DNA of 64,000 nt, from the NCBI GenBank assembly GCA_002307275.1, contig DBTX01000072.1:105637-169636 (forward strand), given 5' to 3'. Made by a program: the position numbers and the translations under genes. Shown one piece after another: positions 1-8,179 of the stretch. The notes under the pieces were generated by a model. That model did not search any database. It saw only the letters and a program-made list of their open reading frames with translations, and was not told the DNA's origin. How positions within the stretch are numbered: position 1 is the stretch's first letter; each line of letters starts with the position of its first letter. This DNA is from Hungateiclostridiaceae bacterium UBA1305 (GTDB lineage: Bacteria; Bacillota; Clostridia; Acetivibrionales; DTU013).

Positions 1-618
1 AAGATCATGAATGAGGGCTGGGCAAGCTACTGGCACTATTCTTTGCTAAATAGTCTGGAACTGCCGCAGCAGCTTCACTTTGAGTTTTTGCGGAGGCATA
101 ACCAGGTGGTTAGGAATCATGAAGGCAGTATTAACCCCTATTACCTGGGGTTTAAGATATTTGAGGATATTAAAGCGAAATATCCCGGCAATCCGTCTAT
201 GCTTTTCGAGGTAAGGGAGATTGAACGGGACGCTTCTTTCATAAGAAGGTACCTGTCCAAAGAACTCTGCAATGAAATGAACCTTTATGAATATGAAAAG
301 GACGGAAATGAGTATGTGGTTTCCGAAGTGCCGGATGATGATGGCTGGATGAAAATAAGAGATACGCTCGCAGCTTCGACCGGCATGGGAGGCATCCCCT
401 GCATCAGGGTGACTGACTTTATGCAGAAAGAGAACACCTTGTTGCTTGAGCATGTTTATGACGGAAGAGAGCTGGAATTGAATTATGCAAATGAAACACT
501 CAGACATATGGTCGATTTGTGGGAAGGGAAAATAATCATGAACACCATTGTTGAAGGCCGGAAAAGATCCGTCGTTTGCGATGAACAGAAGAAAATTACT
601 CTGATTAACGCAGGATGA
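1..618 (+). CDS. spoVR: SpoVR family protein, C-terminal part (5' end outside window)
   Basis: The frame is open from base 1, so this is the C-terminal 205 residues of a longer protein; SpoVR proteins are usually about 450-500 residues. The family is recognised from the NEGWASYWHY block near the window edge, the FEVREIERDASFIRRYLS stretch and the basic and hydrophobic C-terminus. SpoVR is linked to spore cortex formation in Bacillus, but its biochemical activity is not established. The gene is followed by a strong promoter and tRNA-Val, so it ends its transcription unit. The start codon and any upstream partners cannot be seen. The family call is secure; function is by family only. Confidence 0.9.
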   Translation, partial: KIMNEGWASYWHYSLLNSLELPQQLHFEFLRRHNQVVRNHEGSINPYYLGFKIFEDIKAKYPGNPSMLFEVREIERDASFIRRYLSKELCNEMNLYEYEKDGNEYVVSEVPDDDGWMKIRDTLAASTGMGGIPCIRVTDFMQKENTLLLEHVYDGRELELNYANETLRHMVDLWEGKIIMNTIVEGRKRSVVCDEQKKITLINAG

Positions 619-643
619 TAATGTAATTCGGTAATAACAGGGG

Positions 644-672
644 TTGACGGAGCCGCGGGTAAGTCTTATAAT
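644..672 (+). promoter_or_regulatory. Sigma-A type promoter for tRNA-Val
   Basis: TTGACG at 644-649 and TATAAT at 667-672 are separated by exactly 17 bp. The -10 box ends 52 bp before the mature tRNA-Val 5' end. This is close to the consensus for the housekeeping sigma factor. Confidence 0.8.
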
Positions 673-724
673 AAATCCATATCAATTTTCTTGCAGCGCT
701 TTAAGAAAGTTGTTCAAACATCGC

Positions 725-799
725 GGGGGATTAACTCAGTGGGAGAGTGCTACCTTCACACGGTAGAAGTCATTGGTTCGAACCCAATATTCCCCACCA
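725..799 (+). tRNA. tRNA-Val (anticodon CAC)
   Basis: The acceptor stem GGGGGAT (725-731) pairs with ATTCCCC (789-795), followed by discriminator A and an encoded CCA (797-799). The anticodon stem CTACC/GGTAG closes a seven-base loop with CAC at 757-759, which reads valine GTG codons. The T arm contains the expected GGTTCGAACCC. It stands alone between its own promoter and terminator. Confidence 0.97.
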
Positions 800-800
800 G

Positions 801-843
801 AATAATTATTTGTTGGTAACACCAACAAATAATTATTTTTTTT
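801..843 (+). terminator. Intrinsic terminator after tRNA-Val
   Basis: A perfect 17-bp inverted repeat (801-817 and 821-837) with a three-base loop begins one base after the tRNA CCA and is followed by a run of T. It ends the single-gene tRNA transcript. The stem is very AT-rich and near-symmetrical, so it could also act on the other strand. Confidence 0.9.
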
Positions 844-918
844 ATTCCTTGTACACATATGGTAAAATAATAGAGAAAGCTGTCATGCTAAAATAGTTAT
901 TTGTGAGGTAGACTACAT

Positions 919-1923
919 ATGAAAAAATTGTTGATCTTTTTAGCACTGGTTACGATACTGAACGGCTGTGCTTCAAAGCCGGCCTCTGTAGACGGAGACT
1001 CAACAGAGGCAGCGGTTTCCGGTATCGGAAGTTCCGATTCGAATAATAAGCAAAGCATTTCTAAAACACTGGATGGAGAAATCAAGTTCTTTCCTACCTA
1101 TGATGAGAAGTACAAGACCGGAAGCAACGAAATGTATGATTTCTGGTTCGACATCCCCAATGAATGGAAAGCGGCGGATCAATCGGCGGACGGTTCGGAA
1201 TACACCATTTTTACTGATAATGATAAAGTCCTGATAAAAATTTCCGGTGAGATGATAACTGAGCCTGAAGATGAATATTATACCAAACTTGCCGGTAATA
1301 GCGGTACGATAACCGACTTTACCTACAGGGACGGTTGGGTCGGAAAGAAGATCGGTGTCAGTGGGACCGAGACCTGGTATGTTCGCGTTGACGGTGACAG
1401 CTACATGGCACTTCATATCAATGCTGCGGATCAAACTGAATGGTTGAAGCAAAATGAGGAGAAGCTTAGCTATGTGGCTATGAGCGAAAGAACTACCAAA
1501 GAAAGCTATGGGAAAGGCATGGATGGCGAGAACTCCGTGACGCTTGATGACCTTCAGTTTGGAAGTGTTAAGCTTGATATGTCATATGATGAATTAATGA
1601 AGGTGCTAAAGCAAAAACCGGATAAAGAGGAAAAGGAGGAATATGAGGGATTGGAAGCCAGGACTTTGTTCTTTGCAGACAACACCCAAATATATGTGGT
1701 TGACGGCGCCGTGTATTCGATAAACGTTACAAGTCCGGGTTATGTCACACCAAGGGGGTTGAAGGTGGGGGACTCCACGGACAGGCTTATTGAACTTTAT
1801 GGGGAACCGGACAGCAAGGAAGACGAAAATCATTGGGGATATAACTATAATGGCTATGAAGTATTTACTATAATCGTTGAAGATGGAAAAGTGAAGGAAA
1901 TGCAAGTTGATCTTGTAATGTAA
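919..1923 (+). CDS. Putative lipoprotein
   Basis: This is a 334-aa protein with a typical lipoprotein signal: MKK, a hydrophobic stretch and the lipobox LNGC with the lipidated cysteine at residue 17. It would be anchored to the outer face of the membrane after Lgt/LspA processing. Residues after the signal are Ser/Asp/Asn-rich, as expected for a flexible tether. The central part (about 50-190) is a mixed alpha/beta domain of unrecognised family. The C-terminal part (about 208-334, starting near LDDLQFGSVKLDMSYDEL) looks like a repeat of a small SmpA/BamE-like fold, as seen in other clostridial lipoproteins; that similarity is an impression only. The start is supported by GAGG about 10 bases upstream. 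The next gene starts 12 bases after the stop, suggesting co-transcription with the nucleoside phosphorylase. Function unknown. Confidence 0.8.
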   Translation: MKKLLIFLALVTILNGCASKPASVDGDSTEAAVSGIGSSDSNNKQSISKTLDGEIKFFPTYDEKYKTGSNEMYDFWFDIPNEWKAADQSADGSEYTIFTDNDKVLIKISGEMITEPEDEYYTKLAGNSGTITDFTYRDGWVGKKIGVSGTETWYVRVDGDSYMALHINAADQTEWLKQNEEKLSYVAMSERTTKESYGKGMDGENSVTLDDLQFGSVKLDMSYDELMKVLKQKPDKEEKEEYEGLEARTLFFADNTQIYVVDGAVYSINVTSPGYVTPRGLKVGDSTDRLIELYGEPDSKEDENHWGYNYNGYEVFTIIVEDGKVKEMQVDLVM

Positions 1924-1935
1924 AAGGAGAAGTAT

Positions 1936-2772
1936 ATGGATATGGTTACATATGATTTGGGAAAGATTCAGGAAGCAGCCGATTTTATTAAAACTAAAAT
2001 AGGCAGCAAACCGCAGATCGGAATAATCCTCGGATCCGGACTCGGATCGCTGGTAAATGCACTCGAACATCCACTTGAAGTAGACTACAGCGATATCCCG
2101 GGATTTCCTCAGACCACCGTTCCAGGGCATGCGGGCAAGCTGGTCTTTGGAATGCTTGGAGGAAAATATGTGCTTGTGATGAAAGGACGCTTTCATTTTT
2201 ATGAAGGATATAATATTTCACAAGTGGTTTTCCATATCAGAGTATTCAAGCTTCTGGGGATAGACAATCTGCTTGTTACAAATGCGGCAGGAGGTATAAA
2301 CACAGCCTTCAAACCCGGTGATCTTATGATTATCACAGATCATATCAGCTTATTTGCTCCATCGCCTTTACGCGGTAAGAACTTTGAGATGTTCGGAACA
2401 AGATTTCCGGATATGTGCGGCGTTTACAACAGCTGCCTGATTGAAACAGCAAGGGAAGCGGCACAGGAAGAGGGAATCGGGCTGAAGGAAGGGGTTTATT
2501 CGTTTGCACAGGGGCCAATGTTTGAGACGCCTGCAGAGATACGCGCACTAAGAATAATGGGGGCTGATGCGGTTGGAATGTCGACAGTGCCGGAGGTGAT
2601 TACCGCAAGGCATTCGGGAATGAAAATCATGGGGATTTCCTGCATTACAAACATGGCAGCGGGAGTTCCGGGACAACCGCCAAATCATAAAGAGGTAATG
2701 GACACGGCAAAGCAGGTGGAGAAGAAGTTTGCCATGCTTGTCACAAGGATTGTTTCCAAGTGGTCTGTGTAG
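1936..2772 (+). CDS. punA: Purine nucleoside phosphorylase (trimeric PunA type)
   Basis: This 278-aa protein matches the low-molecular-mass PNP family, which phosphorolyses (deoxy)guanosine and inosine to base plus ribose-1-phosphate in the cytoplasm. Diagnostic features are the phosphate-loop GIILGSGLGSL near residues 30-40, the GRFHFYEGY motif, VTNAAGGIN, the FETPAEIRALR segment and GMSTVPEVITA. The length is normal for the family. AAAGGAGA lies just before the ATG. It heads a run of purine/SAH-salvage genes: an adenosine-kinase-like enzyme, SahH and an SAH/MTA deaminase lie downstream. A role in recycling the nucleoside products of methyltransferase reactions is therefore plausible. MTA phosphorylase (MtnP) is a related family, but the motifs fit PunA better. 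Confidence 0.92.
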   Translation: MDMVTYDLGKIQEAADFIKTKIGSKPQIGIILGSGLGSLVNALEHPLEVDYSDIPGFPQTTVPGHAGKLVFGMLGGKYVLVMKGRFHFYEGYNISQVVFHIRVFKLLGIDNLLVTNAAGGINTAFKPGDLMIITDHISLFAPSPLRGKNFEMFGTRFPDMCGVYNSCLIETAREAAQEEGIGLKEGVYSFAQGPMFETPAEIRALRIMGADAVGMSTVPEVITARHSGMKIMGISCITNMAAGVPGQPPNHKEVMDTAKQVEKKFAMLVTRIVSKWSV

Positions 2773-3016
2773 AAGTCTGACCGAAAACTACTGTACAAAG
2801 ACTCCTTGCCGACAGTTTAAATCCAGCTGCAGGACGGAGAACCACTATAAATGAATATAAACATAATAAAGACGTATATGAAATGAATATAATTGAAATT
2901 GATTGTTGATAATGTTATTGGATTGGTATATAATAGCAGTAGCAACAATTTTTTTTTATAGCTAATAAAGAAGAACCTTACGAAATCTTTTTACAACATG
3001 TATGGGAGAAATTGGT

Positions 3017-3817
3017 ATGGATAAAGAGATCCTTAATATGGAAGAGGCGGCTGAGTTTTTTAATGTCAGCATAAAGACTTTCATAAAGCTGCTGAAGGAA
3101 GAAAAGGTTCCGGCCAGGAAAATAGGCAGAGAATGGCGTTTCACAAGGCAAGCGCTTATTCAGTGGCTTTCGGCCGGCGATTCGCAGCAATATTCATCCA
3201 GTGACAGCGATACAAAGGAGTTTTTCGACAGGGTGGCACCGGAATGGGAAAGTATGCGGGATGGTTACTACGACGATTCGGTGATTCGTAGCCTGCTCGA
3301 AACAAAGCTTCTCAAGAGTGATATGACACTTGTTGATCTTGGTGCGGGTGACGGTTATCTTTCCCGTGCTGTCGCGTCACAGGTGGATAAGGTGATCGCT
3401 GTTGATATTTCCGGAGAAATGTTGAAGGAACTCAACAAGAAAGCGGCTCAGGATGGGCTTGATAACATCCGGACGATCATAGCTGATGGCTGTGACCTGC
3501 CTTTGGAGGATGAGAGCGTGGATTTAGTATGCGCTAATATGTTTCTTCATCATATTGAAGAACCTGCACTTGCCATCAGAGAAATACGCAGAGTGCTGAA
3601 ACGTGGCGGCAAGGTGTTTCTGGCGGATTTGAAGGAACACGGCAACAGGGAGTTCAAGGAAAGGATGCATGACGCCTGGCAGGGATTTTCCCAGAATGAG
3701 ATCAAGGAATGGTTTACCAAATGCGGATTCAGAAATATTTCGCTGGATATGTCAAGTAAAAAAGCTGCATTAAAAAAGAATGATGATGGCATATTTACTA
3801 TGACAGCTGAAAAGTGA
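3017..3817 (+). CDS. Excisionase-type HTH domain fused to a class I SAM methyltransferase
   Basis: The predicted protein is 266 aa. Residues about 5-55 (MEEAAEFFNVSIKTFIKLL through FTRQALIQWL) form a MerR/excisionase-like winged helix domain of the helix_turn_helix_17 type. Residues about 70-230 are a methyltransferase-11 type Rossmann fold: motif I VDLGAGDGYLSRAV, an acidic ribose-binding residue in VIAVDISGEML, ADGCDLPL, and the LHHIEEPALAIREIRRVLK post-motif. The ATG at 3017 is preferred over the one at 3002 because GGGAG precedes it with good spacing. Substrate is unknown. It stands among SAH-disposal genes and is followed by four 11-bp tandem repeats, so an SAM/SAH-sensing regulator is an attractive inference. 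A small-molecule methyltransferase with a DNA-binding tag is the alternative. Confidence 0.85.
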   Translation: MDKEILNMEEAAEFFNVSIKTFIKLLKEEKVPARKIGREWRFTRQALIQWLSAGDSQQYSSSDSDTKEFFDRVAPEWESMRDGYYDDSVIRSLLETKLLKSDMTLVDLGAGDGYLSRAVASQVDKVIAVDISGEMLKELNKKAAQDGLDNIRTIIADGCDLPLEDESVDLVCANMFLHHIEEPALAIREIRRVLKRGGKVFLADLKEHGNREFKERMHDAWQGFSQNEIKEWFTKCGFRNISLDMSSKKAALKKNDDGIFTMTAEK

Positions 3818-3820
3818 AGG

Positions 3821-3864
3821 AAATGCGGACCAAATGCGGACTAAATGAGTATTAAATGCGGACC
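3821..3864. repeat. Four tandem 11-bp direct repeats
   Basis: Units AAATGCGGACC (3821-3831), AAATGCGGACT (3832-3842), AAATGAGTATT (3843-3853, degenerate) and AAATGCGGACC (3854-3864) run head to tail without gaps. The array starts four bases after the HTH-methyltransferase stop and ends 49 bp before the kinase start. A period of 11 bp places each copy on nearly the same face of the helix, as in iteron-like operators. Confidence 0.85.
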
Positions 3865-3913
3865 AGATGATAGATAAGCAATGAATCACAGTAATCATAA
3901 GGAGTGCGAATGA

Positions 3914-4861
3914 ATGGGCAGGATAATTGTTGCGGGATCGATCGCTTTTGATCACATCATGGATTTTCCGGGTTATTTCGGTGATCAGATCATACCGGAG
4001 AAGATCAGTGAGCTGAATATCAGCTTTCTGGTGAAAAGTTTGAAGAAAGTAAAGGGAGGAACCGCTCCGAATATTTCATACAGCCTTGCGCTGACTGGGC
4101 AGAAACCCGAGGTGCTGGGAACTGTAGGGAGCGATTTCGAGGATTACAGGAAATGGCTTGAGGGAAACGGTGTCGGGACGAACCTGATCAGAGTGAAGGA
4201 GGATGATTTCACGGCATCCTGTTTTATTAATACTGATCTTGCAAATAATCAGATAACCGGATTTTATCCGGGCGCCATGGCTTTTGATCCGGAAATCAGC
4301 ATGCATGACATTCAGATGGAGGATGTGTCAATGGTGGTGATTGCACCGACTGAGCCTGCTGCGATGAGTAAATGGACTAATGAATTGCAGGAAATCGGGG
4401 TACCATATCTGTATGATTCGGGAATGCAGATACCCAGAATGTCTGCACAGGATCTTGTGCAGGGTGTAATGGGAGCCACAATTGCAATTTTCAATGAATA
4501 TGAATATGAAATGATGCTTAAAAAAACGGGCTTGAAAATTGAGGAGATATTGGAAACGGTTGAGCTTATAGTTGTAACCATGGGCGAAAAGGGTTCCTTC
4601 CTCAGAAACCGGACGGAAAGTGTGCAGGTTCCTGCAGCAAAGCCAATTGCTATCGTCGATCCCACCGGAGCGGGAGATGCCTACAGAGCAGGGCTGCTGA
4701 AGGGATATTTCGAAGGCGGCGGTCTCGAACGCATGGGGCAATATGCGAGTGTAACGGCAGTATATGCGGTTGAACATAAGGGCGCTACAGAACATAGCTA
4801 TACTATTGAAGAATTTTACAATAGATACAAAGAAAATTTTGGAGGATTAGAAGAATGGTAA
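3914..4861 (+). CDS. PfkB-family kinase, adenosine-kinase-like
   Basis: This 315-aa ribokinase-fold enzyme has an N-terminal GSIAFDHIMDFPGYF block, the KGGTAPNISYSLAL substrate-side glycine motif, the small NTDLANNQITGFYPGA lid segment and the PfkB signature DPTGAGDAYRAGLLKG with the catalytic aspartate near residue 252. Archaeal and bacterial adenosine or nucleoside kinases have this pattern. The gene overlaps the S-adenosylhomocysteinase start by 7 bases (ATG inside its last codons), indicating translational coupling. That supports phosphorylation of the adenosine released by SahH. GGAG lies 9 bases before the ATG. The substrate is inferred from context; ribokinase or another sugar kinase cannot be ruled out. 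Confidence 0.85.
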   Translation: MGRIIVAGSIAFDHIMDFPGYFGDQIIPEKISELNISFLVKSLKKVKGGTAPNISYSLALTGQKPEVLGTVGSDFEDYRKWLEGNGVGTNLIRVKEDDFTASCFINTDLANNQITGFYPGAMAFDPEISMHDIQMEDVSMVVIAPTEPAAMSKWTNELQEIGVPYLYDSGMQIPRMSAQDLVQGVMGATIAIFNEYEYEMMLKKTGLKIEEILETVELIVVTMGEKGSFLRNRTESVQVPAAKPIAIVDPTGAGDAYRAGLLKGYFEGGGLERMGQYASVTAVYAVEHKGATEHSYTIEEFYNRYKENFGGLEEW

Positions 4862-6117
4862 AGTGTGATATCAAGGACAAATCCCTGGCACCAAAAGGGA
4901 AATTAAGGATCGAATGGGCAGACAATCAGATGCCGGTTTTGAAAATGATCAGGGAAAGATTCGCAAAGGAAAAACCGTTAGCCGGCAAGAAAATGTCATG
5001 TTGTCTGCATGTCACAACAGAGACCGCGAACTTGATCAGGACGTTGAAGGAAGGCGGCGCAGACATCGTACTATGTGCTTCCAACCCGCTGTCAACGCAG
5101 GATGATGTTGCAGCATCACTGGTTATGGATTACGGCGTTCCAGTATACGCGATCAAGGGCGAGGACAGGGATACTTACTACAAGCACCTGCTGGCTGCCA
5201 TTGAACACGGCCCGGACATGACGCAGGATGATGGCTGCGATCTTGTAGGTTTGTTGCACAAGAACTACAGTGATACTTATCTGAAAAACGTGATCGGCGG
5301 TACCGAAGAGACCACCACCGGTGTCATTCGCCTCAAGAGCATGGAAAAGGATAATGCACTGAAGATCCCTATCGTTGCGGTAAATGAGTCGGATACGAAG
5401 CATTTGTTCGACAACAGGTACGGGACAGGGCAAAGCACGCTGGACGGCTTGTTGAGAGCGACAAATATTCTGCTCGCGGGAAAGAACTTTGTCGTATGCG
5501 GCTATGGCTGGTGCGGCAAGGGACTTGCCATGAGAGCAAAGGGCATGGGCGCCAATGTTACAGTTACTGAAGTGGATCCGATCAAAGCGATTGAGGCTGT
5601 TATGGAAGGTTTCCGGGTAATGAAGCTGGAAGATGCCATGAGCATTGCCGATATCATCATCACAGTGACAGGTGACCTGAATGTTATCGATGAAAAGCAT
5701 ATCAAGCTTGCCAAGGATGGCGTCGTAATAGCGAATTCAGGACATTTTAACGATGAAATCAACATCACTGCAATTGATGCTTTGTCGGCTTCAAAAAGAA
5801 CTGTACGCGATTTTGTCGAGGAATATACGATGAAGGATGGCCGTATGCTGTTCCTGCTGGCGGAAGGCAGGCTGTTGAACCTGTCGGCTGCAGAGGGACA
5901 TCCGGCAGTCGTTATGGATATGAGCTTTGCAAATCAAGCACTGGGCGCTGAATATATTGTCAGGAATGCCGGTACAATGGATAGCAAGGTATATCTGCTG
6001 CCTGTAGAGGTGGATCAGGAAATCGCAAGGCTGAAGCTGGCATCCATGGGCATATCCATAGATGTTCTGACAGAGGAGCAGGTTACCTACCTTTCATCGT
6101 GGCAGAGCGGAACCTGA
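4855..6117 (+). CDS. ahcY: S-adenosylhomocysteinase
   Basis: This enzyme reversibly splits S-adenosylhomocysteine (SAH) into homocysteine and adenosine using tightly bound NAD. Recognisable parts are CCLHVTTETANLIRTL, the EETTTGVIRL substrate block, the NESDTKHLFDNRYGTGQS region with the active-site Lys/Asp, and the NAD Rossmann motif VVCGYGWCGKGLAM near residue 215. At 420 aa it ends shortly after the STYLSSWQSG-like region and lacks the C-terminal KPDHYRY tail of the eukaryotic and proteobacterial type, so it resembles the shorter archaeal/thermophile form. It is translationally coupled to the upstream kinase and followed by a terminator. This is one of two SAH-removal routes encoded side by side here. 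Confidence 0.96.
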   Translation: MVKCDIKDKSLAPKGKLRIEWADNQMPVLKMIRERFAKEKPLAGKKMSCCLHVTTETANLIRTLKEGGADIVLCASNPLSTQDDVAASLVMDYGVPVYAIKGEDRDTYYKHLLAAIEHGPDMTQDDGCDLVGLLHKNYSDTYLKNVIGGTEETTTGVIRLKSMEKDNALKIPIVAVNESDTKHLFDNRYGTGQSTLDGLLRATNILLAGKNFVVCGYGWCGKGLAMRAKGMGANVTVTEVDPIKAIEAVMEGFRVMKLEDAMSIADIIITVTGDLNVIDEKHIKLAKDGVVIANSGHFNDEINITAIDALSASKRTVRDFVEEYTMKDGRMLFLLAEGRLLNLSAAEGHPAVVMDMSFANQALGAEYIVRNAGTMDSKVYLLPVEVDQEIARLKLASMGISIDVLTEEQVTYLSSWQSGT

Positions 6118-6133
6118 TAAAATGCAAGATTTG

Positions 6134-6160
6134 GAGGCTGTCCGACGGGCAGCCTCTTTT
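6134..6160 (+). terminator. Intrinsic terminator after ahcY
   Basis: GAGGCTGTCC (6134-6143) pairs with GGGCAGCCTC (6147-6156), including one G-U pair, with a three-base loop and a TTTT tail. It lies 16 bases after the ahcY stop and just before the ribosome binding site of the deaminase gene, so it may attenuate rather than fully separate the two. Confidence 0.85.
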
Positions 6161-6185
6161 ATAACGAACTTACCGGAGAGATAAA

Positions 6186-7499
6186 ATGAACATTCTTATT
6201 GAAGGGATTGATATTTTAACCGCGGACCCGACATCAGAATATAAAAGAAATGCAGACATTGGAATCATCAATGGAATCATTTCTTTTATAACGCCATCCG
6301 GCAGGATTCCTCCGGAATTTAAGGCTGACAAGAAGCTTAGCGGCTTGAAAAAGCTTGCCATGCCCGGGCTTGTCAATGCGCATACACACTGCGGCATGAC
6401 AGCCATGAGAAATTCAGCAGATGATTTGTCTTTACAGAAATGGCTTTTTGAAAGGATATTTCCGATTGAAGAAAAAATGACGGATGAGGATGTGTACTGG
6501 AGTACGCTGCTTGGTGCTGCAGAAATGATCAGATCCGGCACTACAGCCTTTGCGGACATGTATCTGCACATGGATCATGCTGCTGAAGCTGTCTGTGAAA
6601 CAGGTCTGCGTGCAAATCTGTCAAGAAGTCCGATTGATTTCCATAACGATGGTGGTTTGAAAGCAGTTGATGCATTTGATAAATGCAGAGACTATTTCAG
6701 AAATTGGAATGGAAATGCTGAGGATAAAATCAAGGTATATGTTGAAGTTCATTCCACCTATCTGATGGACATTGAGTCCCTAAAAAAGGCAGCTGATCTT
6801 GCGGCAGAGCTTCGAACGGGGATCCATATCCATTTGCTTGAGACGGCAAGTGAGAGAAAGGATAGCCTGGAGAAGTATGGAAAGTCACCGGTTGAGATTT
6901 GCAAAGACACAGGCATTTTTAATGTGCCTGTGATAGGGGCGCATCTGGTACATGTTTCCGGGGATGACATCAATATACTTGGTGCAGCCGGGGTCAATGC
7001 AATTCACAATCCGACAAGCAACCTGAAGCTCGGAAGCGGGATTTCTCCAGTGCCTGCACTGCTTGATGCCGGAATCAACGTTGCACTTGGCACAGATGGA
7101 GTAGCAAGTAACAATAACCTTAACATGTTCGAAGAAATGCACCTTGCCGCTCTGATCCACAAGGGAGTCGCTCAGAATCCGGAGTTGGTCACCGCCAGAC
7201 AGGCATTCAGGATGGCGACTGTAAATGGTGCAAAAGCGCTGGGCTTTGGAAATGATACAGGTATGATAAAAGTGGGAATGAAAGCTGATATCATCCTGCT
7301 GGACATCGACAAGCCGCACCTTCACCCGATGAATGATCCTCATTCGGCAGTTGTATACTCAGCTCAAGGCGCCGATGTTCACACAGTTATCGTGAATGGT
7401 GCTATTCTTATGGAAAACCGTGAGCTTAAAACCATTGATGAGGAAAAGGTTAAATTCAAAGTGAATTCCATCTCTGAGAGACTTTTTGATGTTTTGTAA
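6186..7499 (+). CDS. mtaD: 5-methylthioadenosine/S-adenosylhomocysteine deaminase (amidohydrolase)
   Basis: This 437-aa metal-dependent amidohydrolase belongs to the TrzN/AtzA/MtaD group. Visible metal-ligand and active-site motifs are the HTHCGM block near residue 65, HLLETASE, the GAHLVHVSG histidine and GTDGVASNNNLNMFEEM with the catalytic Asp near residue 300. Family members deaminate the adenine ring of methylthioadenosine, SAH or adenosine to the inosine form. Its position directly after ahcY gives a second way of clearing SAH. GGAGAG precedes the ATG by about 6 bases. Chlorohydrolase annotation is a common mislabel for this family; the exact substrate needs assay. Confidence 0.9.
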   Translation: MNILIEGIDILTADPTSEYKRNADIGIINGIISFITPSGRIPPEFKADKKLSGLKKLAMPGLVNAHTHCGMTAMRNSADDLSLQKWLFERIFPIEEKMTDEDVYWSTLLGAAEMIRSGTTAFADMYLHMDHAAEAVCETGLRANLSRSPIDFHNDGGLKAVDAFDKCRDYFRNWNGNAEDKIKVYVEVHSTYLMDIESLKKAADLAAELRTGIHIHLLETASERKDSLEKYGKSPVEICKDTGIFNVPVIGAHLVHVSGDDINILGAAGVNAIHNPTSNLKLGSGISPVPALLDAGINVALGTDGVASNNNLNMFEEMHLAALIHKGVAQNPELVTARQAFRMATVNGAKALGFGNDTGMIKVGMKADIILLDIDKPHLHPMNDPHSAVVYSAQGADVHTVIVNGAILMENRELKTIDEEKVKFKVNSISERLFDVL

Positions 7500-7551
7500 T
7501 TGAAATATAATTGGGGTGGGCTTTCGGTTTTACAAGACTTTTGTTTTACAC

Positions 7552-7580
7552 TTGAAATTTATCTGGTTATAGAGTATAAT
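7552..7580 (+). promoter_or_regulatory. Sigma-A type promoter for tRNA-Thr
   Basis: TTGAAA (7552-7557) and a perfect TATAAT (7575-7580) are 17 bp apart. The tRNA begins 26 bp after the -10 box. Confidence 0.75.
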
Positions 7581-7606
7581 TCATTTTGCACGAAAACTCA
7601 GCTAAC

Positions 7607-7682
7607 GCCAATTTGGCTCAGTCGGTAGAGCAGCTCATTCGTAATGAGCAGGTCGCCGGTTCGATTCCGGCAATTGGCTCCA
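7607..7682 (+). tRNA. tRNA-Thr (anticodon CGT)
   Basis: The acceptor GCCAATT (7607-7613) pairs with AATTGGC (7672-7678), followed by discriminator T and an encoded CCA (7680-7682). The anticodon stem GCTCA/TGAGC closes a loop with CGT at 7640-7642, reading threonine ACG codons. Its 3' half is duplicated at 12924, marking it as the integration site of a 5.3-kb element. The tRNA itself remains intact. Confidence 0.97.
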
Positions 7683-7715
7683 AACAAAACCCTACAGGCT
7701 CTAGGCTTGCAGGGT
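7651..7715 (+). repeat. attL-like direct repeat (tRNA-Thr 3' end)
   Basis: This spans the last 32 bases of tRNA-Thr plus 33 bases of the downstream hairpin. Positions 7651-7691 match 12924-12964 exactly. The remainder matches except at 7692 and 7709. Confidence 0.9.
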
Positions 7716-7718
7716 TTT
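7687..7718 (+). terminator. Terminator after tRNA-Thr (inside attL)
   Basis: AAACCCT at 7687-7693 pairs with AGGGTTT at 7711-7717 around a GC-rich loop and continues into a short T run. The equivalent hairpin at the right end has lost the T run, so this copy would do the terminating. Confidence 0.75.
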
Positions 7719-7750
7719 TGCTTTTCCTGATAAATTAGCAAATTATTCAA

Positions 7751-7777
7751 TTCTGGCGCTTATTTGGCGCTTATTTA
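7751..7777. repeat. Short tandem repeat at integrase 3' end
   Basis: TGGCGCTTATTT occurs twice in succession between the attL repeat and the integrase remnant. It marks the place where the catalytic half of the integrase should be, and may be a deletion scar. Confidence 0.5.
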
Positions 7778-8096
7778 ATTTTTTAATGAACTGGACTTCT
7801 TGAATACGGTCTGCATTGCCGGATTATTTGATATAAGTTTCAGCTTATAGGCCCGGGCAAAAACCGATTGAATAACTGCATGTATTTTCTTTACGGATGC
7901 ACTGCTGAGATAATCACCTTTACCGTCCTTCCTCTGACCTGGTCCCTGAAGATCAGATATAAACCGCTGGACATTTAGCGGTTTAATCTCACTTAGCTTG
8001 TAGTTGCCAAGTGCTGGGGGTATCCTTTGCTCTATTGTCTTTTTATAAAGCTGTGATTTCATAAGTGTTTTCGCCCTTTTTACGGATGTTGGACAT
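7775..8096 (-). pseudogene. Tyrosine-type phage integrase, collapsed remnant
   Basis: On the minus strand an ATG at 8096, with a ribosome binding site (GGAGAG) upstream, starts MSNIRKKGENTYEITA. This is the usual start of the AP2-like arm-binding domain of such integrases, but the frame stops at once. From 8062, in another frame, 95 codons encode a core-binding SAM-like domain (RIPPALGNYKLSEIKPLNVQ, then SVKKIHAVIQSVFARAYKLKLISNNPA). The C-terminal catalytic domain with the Arg...His-x-x-Arg...Tyr residues is absent; the frame ends in KKSSSLKN. So an internal deletion with frameshift fused the first 14 or so codons to the middle domain, and the 3' half was lost. The remnant points toward tRNA-Thr, as expected for an integrase that once used this site. 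Confidence 0.85.
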
Positions 8097-8179
8097 GATT
8101 ATTCACTCTCCTTTTTTATTAAAAAAACTAAAACATTTGCACCTAATTGTGGTATTATAATTATAAAGGAGTTGATTAT

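Noticed and set aside
5116..5700. 194-aa minus-strand frame opposite ahcY
   Set aside because: It is antisense to highly conserved SahH motifs and has no start signals.
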